From: Chloroflexota bacterium | Lineage (GTDB): Bacteria; Chloroflexota; Dehalococcoidia; Lucifugimonadales; UBA3495 | Reading direction: 5' to 3' | Length of the DNA stretch: 5,101 nt | NCBI GenBank assembly: GCA_022561675.1 | Contig: JADFQT010000192.1 | Span: forward strand, 1 to 5,101 | Part shown: in pieces, positions 1 to 5,101 of the stretch | Layout of the letters: each line of letters begins with the position of its first letter | Numbering within the stretch: the first letter of the stretch is position 1 | Translations under genes and position numbers: made by a program | The notes under the pieces: model-generated | Seen by the model: only the letters and a program-made list of their open reading frames with translations | Databases searched by the model: none | Told to the model about the DNA's origin: nothing

Positions 1-136
1 TAGAGTGTGTTTAAAAACCCAATGTCTCCCCCTTGCTAAGGGGGAGATTTAGAGGGGGTCTCCTAACCCCACCTAACCTCCCCTTGGTAAGGGGAGGAAC
101 TTATTAAGCACCCTCTTTGGCCGCTTAAAACTGGTG
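1..136. repeat. Two tandem-oriented CCCCTT-N3-AAGGGG hairpin repeats
   Basis: Bases 25-34 and 38-47 form a perfect 10-bp stem (TCTCCCCCTT / AAGGGGGAGA) with a 3-base GCT loop. Bases 77-85 and 89-97 form a perfect 9-bp stem (CCTCCCCTT / AAGGGGAGG) with a GGT loop. Between them GGGGT (55-59) can pair with ACCCC (66-70). The two main hairpins share the core CTTGsTAAG and the same orientation, spaced 52 bases start to start, so they look like copies of one dispersed palindromic repeat family. Such elements are known in many bacterial genomes. They lie just past the stop of the leftward radical SAM gene. On the minus strand the outer hairpin is followed after seven bases by TTTTT, so it could also help end transcription, but the spacing is poor for a classical terminator. 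No coding sequence is seen in this stretch. Confidence 0.75.
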
Positions 137-1042
137 CTATACCGCCGCCAGGGCAAACAGCTGTCCCTGGGCGCCACGCATTTCCTTCGGCGGTGTCTTC
201 GCGGGCAGGCCCCACTTGTGGCGGGAATCATCCACCAGCCTCAGCACCGCTTTAGTGTACTCAGCGGGCGCGTAGGTGTTGCGATATAGCTTTTCGTAAC
301 CCGGCGCGAGGTAGGGGTAGGCTTCCCGAATAAATGGCATGAACCACTCTTTGGAGCCGGGTTTCAGGAACAGGACATTAGCTGACACGAACTGAGCCCC
401 ATGCTCAGCGGCGGCCTGAACAACCCGGTCGATGCTTTCCGCCCCATCGGAGAGACCCGGCAGCAATGGCGCCATCATGACTCCGGCTTGGACCCCGTTC
501 TCCACTAAATACTGCATTGCTTCCATGCGGGCCATGGGCTTGGGTGTGCCGGGCTCAATCTTCCGCCAGATCTCCTCATCCACGCTGCCGATGCTGAAAG
601 CCACCTTCACATCGGCGACGAGGCTCAACTGCGCCAGTACATCTACATCCCGCTGTACCAGAACTCCCTTGGTGGTGATGGAGACCGGATTCTGAAATTC
701 GGCCAGCACCTGAAGAATCCGCCGGGTCAGGCAGTATTGCGCCTCCGCCGGTTCATAAGGATCGGAGGCGGTACCAATGGCGATGGTTTCTCCCCGCCAA
801 CTGGGGCGACGCAGTTCCTGCCGAAGCACCTCGGGTGCATTGACCTTGGCGAAAACCCGCTGGTCGAAATCCTTACCCGCGTTCATGCCCCAGAACTCAT
901 GGGTTGGGCGGGCATAACAGTAGCGGCAGGCATGGCGGCATCCCCGGTAGGGGTTCAAGGTCCAGCGGAAGGGCAGGCCGGAGACGTTCAACTTGTTCAA
1001 CAGGGTCTTGCAGTAAATTTCCTGGACTTCGGCTTCGGGCAT
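137..1042 (-). CDS. SPL-like radical SAM protein (Rv2578c/PA0069 type)
   Basis: This is a radical SAM enzyme of the SplB-like group (COG1533), which also contains spore photoproduct lyase. The diagnostic segment NPYRGCRHACRYCYARPTH holds the CxxxCxxC cysteines that bind the [4Fe-4S] cluster (residues 35, 39 and 42 from the ATG). Further family motifs follow: GTASDPYEPAE near residues 90-100 and SITTKGVLVQRDVDVL near 121-136. Length (301 aa) suits the Rv2578c/PA0069-type family, whose substrate is not known. True spore photoproduct lyases are somewhat longer and occur in spore formers, so DNA repair activity should not be assumed. Start choice: an in-frame TTG lies at 1060 (307 aa) without a Shine-Dalgarno. 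The ATG at 1042 has AGAGGGG directly upstream, although tightly spaced, and is preferred. It is the last gene of the leftward pair, but a hairpin terminator candidate separates it from the AAA+ gene, so it is probably transcribed alone. It is likely cytosolic. Confidence 0.92.
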   Translation of the reverse strand: MPEAEVQEIYCKTLLNKLNVSGLPFRWTLNPYRGCRHACRYCYARPTHEFWGMNAGKDFDQRVFAKVNAPEVLRQELRRPSWRGETIAIGTASDPYEPAEAQYCLTRRILQVLAEFQNPVSITTKGVLVQRDVDVLAQLSLVADVKVAFSIGSVDEEIWRKIEPGTPKPMARMEAMQYLVENGVQAGVMMAPLLPGLSDGAESIDRVVQAAAEHGAQFVSANVLFLKPGSKEWFMPFIREAYPYLAPGYEKLYRNTYAPAEYTKAVLRLVDDSRHKWGLPAKTPPKEMRGAQGQLFALAAV

Positions 1043-1144
1043 TTCCCCTCTCTTCGACAATAGTAGTACGGCCGTTCTACTTTATTTGGGGATGCCGGAC
1101 GAGTCAATGGGTATCTGTCAGACGGGAGCGGGACCGAGGTAAAG

Positions 1145-1175
1145 TAGAAGCGGGAGCGCCATCTGACGCTCCCGC
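1145..1175 (-). terminator. Hairpin terminator candidate after the AAA+ gene
   Basis: Bases 1150-1158 (GCGGGAGCG) pair perfectly with 1167-1175 (CGCTCCCGC), giving a 9-bp GC-rich stem with an 8-base loop. Read on the minus strand, the stem lies about 30 bases beyond the stop of the AAA+ gene and is followed by TTCTACTTT, a moderately T-rich tail. That is the arrangement of an intrinsic terminator for leftward transcription. The tail is interrupted, so efficiency is uncertain. A second copy of CGGGAGCG at 1123-1130 could compete for the same partner arm. Confidence 0.6.
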
Positions 1176-1205
1176 GAGCGCTGTAGGGGTCGACGCTGGG
1201 TAGGG

Positions 1206-2606
1206 CTAGCGCTTATACCGGTAGCCGGTGGGGGTTCGCTCGCAGTTAAGTCGCCGGCTGAGGTGAAGCCCTTCCAGGATGAACTCCACAGCGGAGGCTA
1301 TTACCTCGGGACGCCTATCTTCGGTGAGGCGGCCAACAGCCTGCTTCATGCCATCGACGCTATTGAGGAACTCTTCGTAGCCAGCCGCTTGCTTCTCGCT
1401 GCCGGTCTCGGCCACCGATCCCAGGTCGAAGGCAGTCACGGTGTCTTCCAACTCCGCAACGTCGAAATAATCGCCAAATACCCGCAACACGGCTCTCTTG
1501 GTTAGCTCCTCCGTAACCCGCCCCTCGCGTCCCTCTTCAAAGGTTTCCAGCTCAATCTTTCCACCCATAGAAGCGCTAATGTAGGGCAGGTCGCTGATGC
1601 GGGGACAGGCGATCTGGTCTCCTTGCCGGATGGACCGGCGGACGGCGTTGCTGAGCAGGGTTTCGTAATTGGAGATGGAAACCCGAACGCTGACACCGGA
1701 ACGCTGGTTGATTTCATTGCTCTGCCGGGCTTGAGCGGTGATCTCGGCGATAACCTTTGTCATGTAGTCCGGCACCACCAGGTTCTCCTCTTCCGGGAAC
1801 CGGGAGCGCTCCTGTTCCATTATTAAGATTTCCTGCTCCAACGTTTTGGGGTAATGAGTATGTATCTGGGCCCCGTATCGGTCCTTTAGCGGAGTGACGA
1901 TCCGGCCCCGATTGGTGTAGTCCTCCGGGTTGGCCGTGGCCACCACATAGACGTCCAGAGGCAGGCTGAGACGGTAGCCCTTGATCTGCACGTCCCGCTC
2001 CTCCATCAGGTTGAACAGTCCTACCTGAATCCGCTCTGCCAGGTCCGGCAGCTCGTTAATGGAAAAGATGCCTCGATTGGTACGGGGCACCAGCCCGTAG
2101 TGAATGGTCAGTTCATCGGACAGATGGCGACCCTCCGCTACCTTGATTGGGTCGATCTCCCCAATCAGGTCGGCGATGGAGATATCCGGAGTGGCCAGCT
2201 TTTCCGAGTACCGGCGGTCCCGGGCGATCCACTCGATGGGGGTTTCGTCCCCCTGGTCGGCAACTTTGTCCCGGCAGGCGCGGCAGACCGGGGAGTAGGG
2301 ATTGTCGTTAATTTCGCACTGAGCGACGATCGGCACGTATTCATCCAGCAGGCCGACCAGGCCGCGAATCAAGCGGGATTTGGCCTGGCCCCGCTCTCCC
2401 AGCAGAATTAGGTCCTGACCGGCCAGAATCGCGTTCTCCAACTGGGGAATGACGGTTTCCTCAAAGCCAATAATTCCCGGAAAGAGGATCTCTTCGGCCC
2501 GAATTTTTGCGATAAGATTGTTGCGCAGCTCCTCTCTTATGGGGAGAACCTGATATCCGCTCTCCCGCAATTGTCCAATGGTCTGAGCCTGGGGGGCAGA
2601 GGACAT
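1206..2606 (-). CDS. Magnesium-chelatase-like (ChlI/MoxR-related) AAA+ ATPase
   Basis: A 466-aa AAA+ ATPase related to the Mg-chelatase I subunit, of the kind often annotated as 'magnesium chelatase' or 'sigma-54-interacting' protein. Visible landmarks are Walker A GERGQAKS (70-77), DLIGEIDPIKVAEGR (146-160) matching the pre-sensor segment of ChlI, a Walker B-like strand GIFSINELPDL (179-189), sensor 1 in VVATANPEDYT (221-231), LKDRYG with a candidate arginine finger (240-245), and a sensor-2-like GVSVRVSISNYETL (304-317). The Walker B aspartate is Asn184, while Glu185 is kept. An insert after the first strand carries C97, C108 and C111, which could bind metal. The C-terminal part is helical and unassigned. 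ChlI-type ATPases normally work with a von Willebrand A (ChlD/CoxE-like) partner, and none is present here. No bacteriochlorophyll genes accompany it, so a role in Mg insertion is unlikely and a chaperone or remodelling role is an inference. The ATG has GGAG seven bases upstream (2614-2617). Confidence 0.9.
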   Translation of the reverse strand: MSSAPQAQTIGQLRESGYQVLPIREELRNNLIAKIRAEEILFPGIIGFEETVIPQLENAILAGQDLILLGERGQAKSRLIRGLVGLLDEYVPIVAQCEINDNPYSPVCRACRDKVADQGDETPIEWIARDRRYSEKLATPDISIADLIGEIDPIKVAEGRHLSDELTIHYGLVPRTNRGIFSINELPDLAERIQVGLFNLMEERDVQIKGYRLSLPLDVYVVATANPEDYTNRGRIVTPLKDRYGAQIHTHYPKTLEQEILIMEQERSRFPEEENLVVPDYMTKVIAEITAQARQSNEINQRSGVSVRVSISNYETLLSNAVRRSIRQGDQIACPRISDLPYISASMGGKIELETFEEGREGRVTEELTKRAVLRVFGDYFDVAELEDTVTAFDLGSVAETGSEKQAAGYEEFLNSVDGMKQAVGRLTEDRRPEVIASAVEFILEGLHLSRRLNCERTPTGYRYKR

Positions 2607-2613
2607 CTCAACA

Positions 2614-2617
2614 CTCC
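2614..2617 (-). promoter_or_regulatory. Ribosome binding site of the AAA+ gene
   Basis: On the minus strand GGAG lies seven bases before the ATG at 2606. This is good Shine-Dalgarno spacing and supports that start codon. Confidence 0.65.
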
Positions 2618-2702
2618 AAAATCAACTATCCAGAGGTCGGCGCCCCCAACCGGTTTGAATTCCTGCGGCATCGCCGGGGTATAACCGAAACCGGAATATA
2701 AT

Positions 2703-2748
2703 CGGGGCCGGGGACCAACTTTTTCAGTATAGCATGGCCCCGGTCCCG
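2703..2748. repeat. Imperfect inverted repeat in the divergent intergenic region
   Basis: CGGGGCCGGGG (2703-2713) can pair with CCCCGGTCCCG (2738-2748), 11 positions with one G-T wobble. CCA (2715-2717) and TGG (2735-2737) extend the stem across a bulged A. The loop is 17 bases and contains TATACT on the minus strand (2726-2731), a possible -10 box for the leftward AAA+ gene, though without a recognisable -35. It could be an operator or an RNA hairpin. On transcription leftward the wobble becomes a mismatch. Confidence 0.5.
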
Positions 2749-2830
2749 GGGTTTAATACTGGAATTACATACTGGCACAATCGTTCCCGCCGCCGGTGGG
2801 GAAGGTTATTCCGTATTAATCTCGAAAATC

Positions 2831-2847
2831 GGTCCGGTTCCCGGACC
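2831..2847. promoter_or_regulatory. Palindrome GGTCCGG-N3-CCGGACC, operator-like
   Basis: Bases 2831-2837 and 2841-2847 are perfect 7-bp inverted arms separated by TTC. The palindrome covers the place where the -35 element of the rightward TATAAT promoter (2861-2866) should be, and that promoter has no good -35 of its own. This position fits a binding site for a repressor or an activator of the ykvA-hemW unit. The binding protein is not identifiable from this window. Confidence 0.45.
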
Positions 2848-2866
2848 ATGTGACATGGGTTATAAT
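2838..2866 (+). promoter_or_regulatory. Candidate sigma70-type promoter for ykvA-hemW
   Basis: A perfect TATAAT lies at 2861-2866. With 17-base spacing the -35 is TTCCCG (2838-2843), only three matches to TTGACA, so the promoter would be weak or activator-dependent. Transcription would start near 2873, giving a leader of about 25 bases before the ATG at 2897. This would place the in-frame ATG at 2855 upstream of the transcript start and so argues against it. Confidence 0.5.
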
Positions 2867-2884
2867 ACAATTAGCAGCTATCAG

Positions 2885-2890
2885 CAGGAG
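2885..2890 (+). promoter_or_regulatory. Ribosome binding site that decides the ykvA start
   Basis: CAGGAG lies six bases before ATG 2897. No comparable site precedes ATG 2855, so the shorter protein is favoured. Confidence 0.65.
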
Positions 2891-2896
2891 CTTATA

Positions 2897-3274
2897 ATGC
2901 ATCGACTGCTATATCCCATCTTGATGACGTTAATCCCCAGGATTTTGCCCCAGGTTTTACGGTATCTTAAGCTGATTTGGAAGCTAACCTTCGACCGGCG
3001 GGTAAATCTTATCCTGCGGGCGTTGATTCCCCTGGCCCTGTTTTATATCATCTGGCCCGGGCGTCCCTTCGATCTGGTGTCGGACCGGCTGCCTATTATC
3101 GGCAGAATCGATGACCTGATAGTATCTGGCTTGGCGGTACTCTTCCTAATCAAGCTGTCGCCCAAGCATGTCGTGGACGAGCATCTGGGTCGTGAGCCTA
3201 TTTCCGACCGGCCCGAGGATCGGGACCCTTCGAAGGTGGTGGACGGTTCGGCCCGCTTTGTCGACGATAAATAG
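2897..3274 (+). CDS. YkvA-like DUF1232 membrane-associated protein
   Basis: A 125-aa protein with the DUF1232 (YkvA) signature. The segment IPLALFYIIWPGRPFDLVSDRLPIIGRIDDLIV, residues 44-76 from the chosen start, contains the family's P-x-D-L-x-x-D-x-x-P-x-x-G-x-x-D-D pattern. The family's biochemical role is unknown. Hydrophobic stretches near residues 4-22, 38-53 and 76-87 suggest membrane association. The last 25 residues are strongly charged (several Asp, Arg and Lys) and probably face the cytosol. An in-frame ATG at 2855 would add 14 residues. The ATG at 2897 is preferred because CAGGAG (2885-2890) sits six bases before it and the TATAAT box lies between the two ATGs. It is followed 21 bases later, in the same reading frame, by the HemW-like gene, so the two are probably one operon. 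Family assignment is fairly secure and function is not. Confidence 0.85.
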   Translation: MHRLLYPILMTLIPRILPQVLRYLKLIWKLTFDRRVNLILRALIPLALFYIIWPGRPFDLVSDRLPIIGRIDDLIVSGLAVLFLIKLSPKHVVDEHLGREPISDRPEDRDPSKVVDGSARFVDDK

Positions 3275-3295
3275 TCCTCTGCTCTCCTGACTTCT

Positions 3296-4564
3296 TTGAA
3301 AACCAACTCCGGGAAACCCGACTCCAGCTCTTGCCCAGTCCCCCTCTCGGGCATGTCCCTGTATATCCACATTCCCTTCTGCCGGACCAAGTGTCCCTAT
3401 TGCGACTTCAACACCTACCAGGGGATTGAAAGCCTGACCTCCACCTTCCTGGATGCTCTTACCACCGAGCTCCGGCTGTGGGGCCGCGTGCTGGACCACC
3501 CGCGAGTTAACACCATATTTTTGGGCGGCGGCACACCGTCCTACCTGCCTGCCGGCTCGATAAAGAGGATTCTGGACGCGGTGCAGTCGTCATTTCAGCT
3601 TGAAGCCGATGCGGAGGTAACCGCAGAAGCCAACCCCGACGACCTGGATCAGGAGACCTGCGGCAGCCTGCTGGAGCAGGGGGTTAATCGGCTCAGCATT
3701 GGCGTGCAGAGCCTGGATAATGGGCTGCTTTCCATGCTCGGACGACGGCACGACGCCCGGCAGGCCATCGACGCCTTTGCCAGGGCTCAGCGGGCCGGTT
3801 TCAGTAACATCAACCTGGACCTGATGTACGGTTTGCCCCAGCAGACCCTGGCCCAGTGGCGAGATACCGTGGTGCAGCTGTTGTCCCTGAACCCGGCTCA
3901 CATATCTCTCTATTGTCTGGGTCTGGAGGAGGGCACACCCCTGCACAAGTGGGTGGAGCAGGGGAAGCTGCCCCAGCCCGATGTCGACCTGGCGGCAGAC
4001 ATGTATCACCTGGCGGAAGAGTTGCTGGAGGAACCGGGTGAGGATCATCCGGGTTACGCCCAGGCCGGTTACCAGCATTACGAGATTTCCAACTGGTCCC
4101 GACCCGGCCTGTCCTGCCGGCATAACCTTTCCTACTGGGAGAACCGGCCCTACCTGGGGGTGGGACCCGGTGCCCATTCCTGCCTGAGCCGCCACCGGTT
4201 TTGGGACACCAGCTCCCCCCGGCTCTACATCTCCCAAGTTGAGGCCTGGGAGTCGACCGAACCCCAGCCGATAACCAGCTTGGACCAGCAGGCATTGGGG
4301 GATATCTGTCCGGTAGGGGGATATGAGTACATCGACCCGGATCTGGCGGCGGCGGAAACCATGTTTCTTGGATTGCGGCTGCTGGACGGTATGGACCTGG
4401 CCCAGGCCTCGTCTCAGGCAGGCACCGACCTGGGCGAGAGGTACCGAGCGGAAATCGATGAATGTCAGGAGCTGGGCTTGCTGGAGTGGTCCGGCCCCAG
4501 GCTGCGACTGACCAAACCCACCTACCTCATCGCCAACCAGGTTTTCACCAGATTCTTGGGGTAG
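3296..4564 (+). CDS. hemW: HemW-like radical SAM protein (HemN-related)
   Basis: A radical SAM protein of the HemW group, often called 'oxygen-independent coproporphyrinogen III oxidase-like'. HemW binds heme and is thought to deliver it to membrane haemoproteins, while true HemN performs the decarboxylation in heme synthesis. The motif SLYIHIPFCRTKCPYCDF has the cluster cysteines C29, C33 and C36 followed by Asp-Phe. HemN has an extra Cys just after this motif, so its absence points to HemW. Other landmarks are GGGTPSYLP (77-85), EANPDD (111-116), NRLSIGVQSLD (131-141), NLDLMYGLPQQT (173-184), the block YEISNWSRPG...CRHNLSYW with GVGPGAHS (262-295), and the HemN C-terminal domain at ETMFLGLRLL (354-363). 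Length 422 aa is slightly over the usual 380-400. Start is uncertain: TTG 3296 has no Shine-Dalgarno, and ATG 3353 (403 aa, beginning just before SLYIH) has none either. The codons between them are GC-ending and look coding. Confidence 0.92.
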   Translation: MKTNSGKPDSSSCPVPLSGMSLYIHIPFCRTKCPYCDFNTYQGIESLTSTFLDALTTELRLWGRVLDHPRVNTIFLGGGTPSYLPAGSIKRILDAVQSSFQLEADAEVTAEANPDDLDQETCGSLLEQGVNRLSIGVQSLDNGLLSMLGRRHDARQAIDAFARAQRAGFSNINLDLMYGLPQQTLAQWRDTVVQLLSLNPAHISLYCLGLEEGTPLHKWVEQGKLPQPDVDLAADMYHLAEELLEEPGEDHPGYAQAGYQHYEISNWSRPGLSCRHNLSYWENRPYLGVGPGAHSCLSRHRFWDTSSPRLYISQVEAWESTEPQPITSLDQQALGDICPVGGYEYIDPDLAAAETMFLGLRLLDGMDLAQASSQAGTDLGERYRAEIDECQELGLLEWSGPRLRLTKPTYLIANQVFTRFLG

Positions 4565-4617
4565 GGTGTAAGCTCCAAAACGAGTCTGGGTCACCACTGG
4601 GCCACCTGTCGAACCTA

Positions 4618-4623
4618 TATAAT
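4618..4623 (+). promoter_or_regulatory. -10 box of a possible promoter for the alpha-CTD-like gene
   Basis: A perfect TATAAT lies 29 bases before the GTG start, implying a short leader of about 23 bases. No convincing TTGACA occurs at 15-18-base spacing, so the promoter is weak or needs an activator. Readthrough from hemW, which ends 88 bases before the gene, is the alternative. Confidence 0.4.
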
Positions 4624-4641
4624 CCGAGTTTTTCGCGCAGC

Positions 4642-4645
4642 GAGG
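4642..4645 (+). promoter_or_regulatory. Ribosome binding site of the alpha-CTD-like gene
   Basis: GAGG lies seven bases before the GTG at 4653. It supports GTG as the start. There is no ATG in frame until far into the domain. Confidence 0.6.
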
Positions 4646-4652
4646 TCCCGTA

Positions 4653-4856
4653 GTGGAAATTTATAGCACCCCGCTGGCTAGACTAGGTCTGTCGCCGCGC
4701 ACGCTGAACGCCCTGGCGCGGGGCCACATTACCAGAGTCAGCCAGGTGCGGGTGCTGTCCGATGAGGAGCTGCTGAGCATTCGAAATTTTAATGAAAAAT
4801 GCATCGTCGAGCTGGATCAGAAGCTCGGCGAAATGAACTTGAAACGGGAGCAGTGA
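4653..4856 (+). CDS. Free-standing RNA polymerase alpha-CTD-like protein
   Basis: A 67-aa protein that is almost entirely one RNA polymerase alpha C-terminal domain, a helix-hairpin-helix-related fold that binds UP-element DNA and activators. It lacks the N-terminal dimerisation domain of RpoA. Compared from memory with E. coli alpha (offset 249), it aligns without gaps. R16 matches R265, N19 matches N268, N45 matches N294, K49 matches K298 and E53 matches E302, while C269, G296 and S299 become Ala20, Asn47 and Cys50. The acidic sigma-facing residues D259 and E261 become Arg10 and Gly12. Helix LSDEELLSIRNFNEK (35-49) is the clearest part. Start GTG has GAGG at good spacing. It could bind A/T-rich promoter DNA or act on polymerase in trans; this is inference. 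An alternative is a generic HhH DNA-binding protein. It lies 88 bases after hemW, on the same strand, with its own TATAAT box. Confidence 0.8.
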   Translation: MEIYSTPLARLGLSPRTLNALARGHITRVSQVRVLSDEELLSIRNFNEKCIVELDQKLGEMNLKREQ

Positions 4857-5012
4857 GTTGCTCCAGTAGGGATGATATTTGTCTACATTCCTCAATCGTT
4901 TAGCTCCTTCGGAATGACATTGGTGGTTCTTGGGGTATAGCGCCTAGGGGCACCTAAACCAAGGCCAAAGTGGGATCTACATCGACACCGGATTGGTCAG
5001 CGCTGCCAACAC
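4857..5012. other. Non-coding stretch with a degraded palindromic repeat
   Basis: I find no gene here. CATTCC (4886-4891) and GGAATG (4911-4916) form a 6-bp inverted repeat. Read on the minus strand, this stretch resembles the dispersed TGTCATTCCGAAG...GAGGAAT type repeats seen in many bacterial genomes. GCGCCTAGGGGC (4941-4952) is a partial palindrome. No T-run follows any of these hairpins, so I see no good terminator for the preceding gene. Confidence 0.4.
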
Positions 5013-5091
5013 CGTCATTCCGGCGAACGCCGGAATCTAGGGAACAGTGCAAAATGTACTCTCCTGGACACCGGCTTACGCCGGTGTGACG
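5013..5091. repeat. 79-bp element with inverted ends, MITE- or REP-like
   Basis: The left end has a perfect hairpin ATTCCGGCG/CGCCGGAAT (5017-5025 and 5028-5036). The right end has a perfect hairpin ACACCGGC/GCCGGTGT (5068-5075 and 5080-5087). The left 28 bases (from CGTCATTCCGGCG) match the reverse complement of the right 28 bases (CGTCACACCGGCG) at most positions, so the whole is an imperfect inverted repeat flanking a 23-base centre. It contains no reading frame. The structure fits a non-autonomous, dispersed intergenic element. Flanking target duplications cannot be judged because only 10 bases follow it. Confidence 0.7.
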
Positions 5092-5101
5092 AAGGATTTT
5101 G

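Noticed and set aside
1..97. CRISPR-like array from the repeated hairpins
   Set aside because: There are only two imperfect copies, no uniform spacers, and no cas genes in the window.
137..1042. Calling the first gene a spore photoproduct lyase (splB)
   Set aside because: The cysteine motif belongs to the wider COG1533 group. Nothing else in the window suggests sporulation, so the specific DNA repair function is not supported.
2100..2411. Plus-strand open frame inside the AAA+ gene
   Set aside because: It lies wholly opposite the Walker B and Cys-cluster region of a well-supported gene and has no domain.
2697..2702. TATAAT on the plus strand as a second promoter for ykvA
   Set aside because: No -35 is present at acceptable spacing, and the transcript would begin inside the following inverted repeat about 190 bases before the gene. 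The box at 2861 is a better candidate.
2726..2731. TATACT on the minus strand as the AAA+ gene promoter
   Set aside because: The box itself is good, but 17-18 bases upstream only AAACCC-like sequence is found. It is mentioned under the inverted repeat but not called as a promoter.
3043..3499. Two minus-strand open frames spanning the ykvA-hemW junction
   Set aside because: They run antisense to two recognised genes, with low-complexity products and no ribosome binding site support.
3590..4597. Long open frame on the minus strand opposite hemW (335 codons)
   Set aside because: It is a mirror of the strongly supported hemW frame. Its protein is Gln/Gly/Pro-rich with no recognisable domain, as expected from the antisense of GC-rich codons.
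4565..4652. Terminator after hemW
   Set aside because: Only short, imperfect pairings around TGGGTCACCACTGGGCCA are present, with no T-run, so transcription may continue into the next gene.

Overview
The window looks like an ordinary chromosomal segment of a moderately GC-rich free-living bacterium. It carries five protein-coding genes, and their intergenic DNA is rich in hairpins. The gene content, the ATG, GTG and possible TTG starts, and the dispersed hairpin repeats at both ends would fit a Chloroflexota (Dehalococcoidia-like) genome. That assignment is inference only, because no rRNA or other taxonomic marker is present. I see no phage, transposase, CRISPR or tRNA.

Layout, left to right. 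Bases 1-136 hold two near-identical hairpin repeats. Bases 137-1042 (minus) encode a spore-photoproduct-lyase-like radical SAM protein of the Rv2578c/PA0069 type. Bases 1043-1205 carry a good terminator-like hairpin for the next gene. Bases 1206-2606 (minus) encode a magnesium-chelatase-like AAA+ ATPase whose Walker B aspartate is replaced by asparagine. Bases 2607-2896 are a divergent intergenic region with several GGTCC(C)GG-type inverted repeats and a TATAAT box. Bases 2897-3274 (plus) encode a YkvA/DUF1232 membrane-associated protein. It is followed 21 bases later, in the same frame, by a HemW-type radical SAM protein (3296-4564). Bases 4653-4856 (plus) encode a 67-residue free-standing RNA polymerase alpha C-terminal-domain-like protein with its own TATAAT box and ribosome binding site. 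Bases 4857-5101 contain dispersed inverted repeats, including a 79-bp element with matching inverted ends.

The two left genes read leftward and the three right genes read rightward from the 290-bp divergent region. YkvA and hemW are probably co-transcribed. The alpha-CTD-like gene is either the third gene of that unit or expressed from its own promoter. The most interesting item is this mini alpha-CTD. It aligns without gaps to the E. coli alpha-CTD and keeps most of the UP-element DNA-contact residues, but it lacks the acidic residues that touch sigma70. It could therefore be a trans-acting DNA-binding or polymerase-modulating factor, although this is unproven. No complete new multi-gene system is evident.
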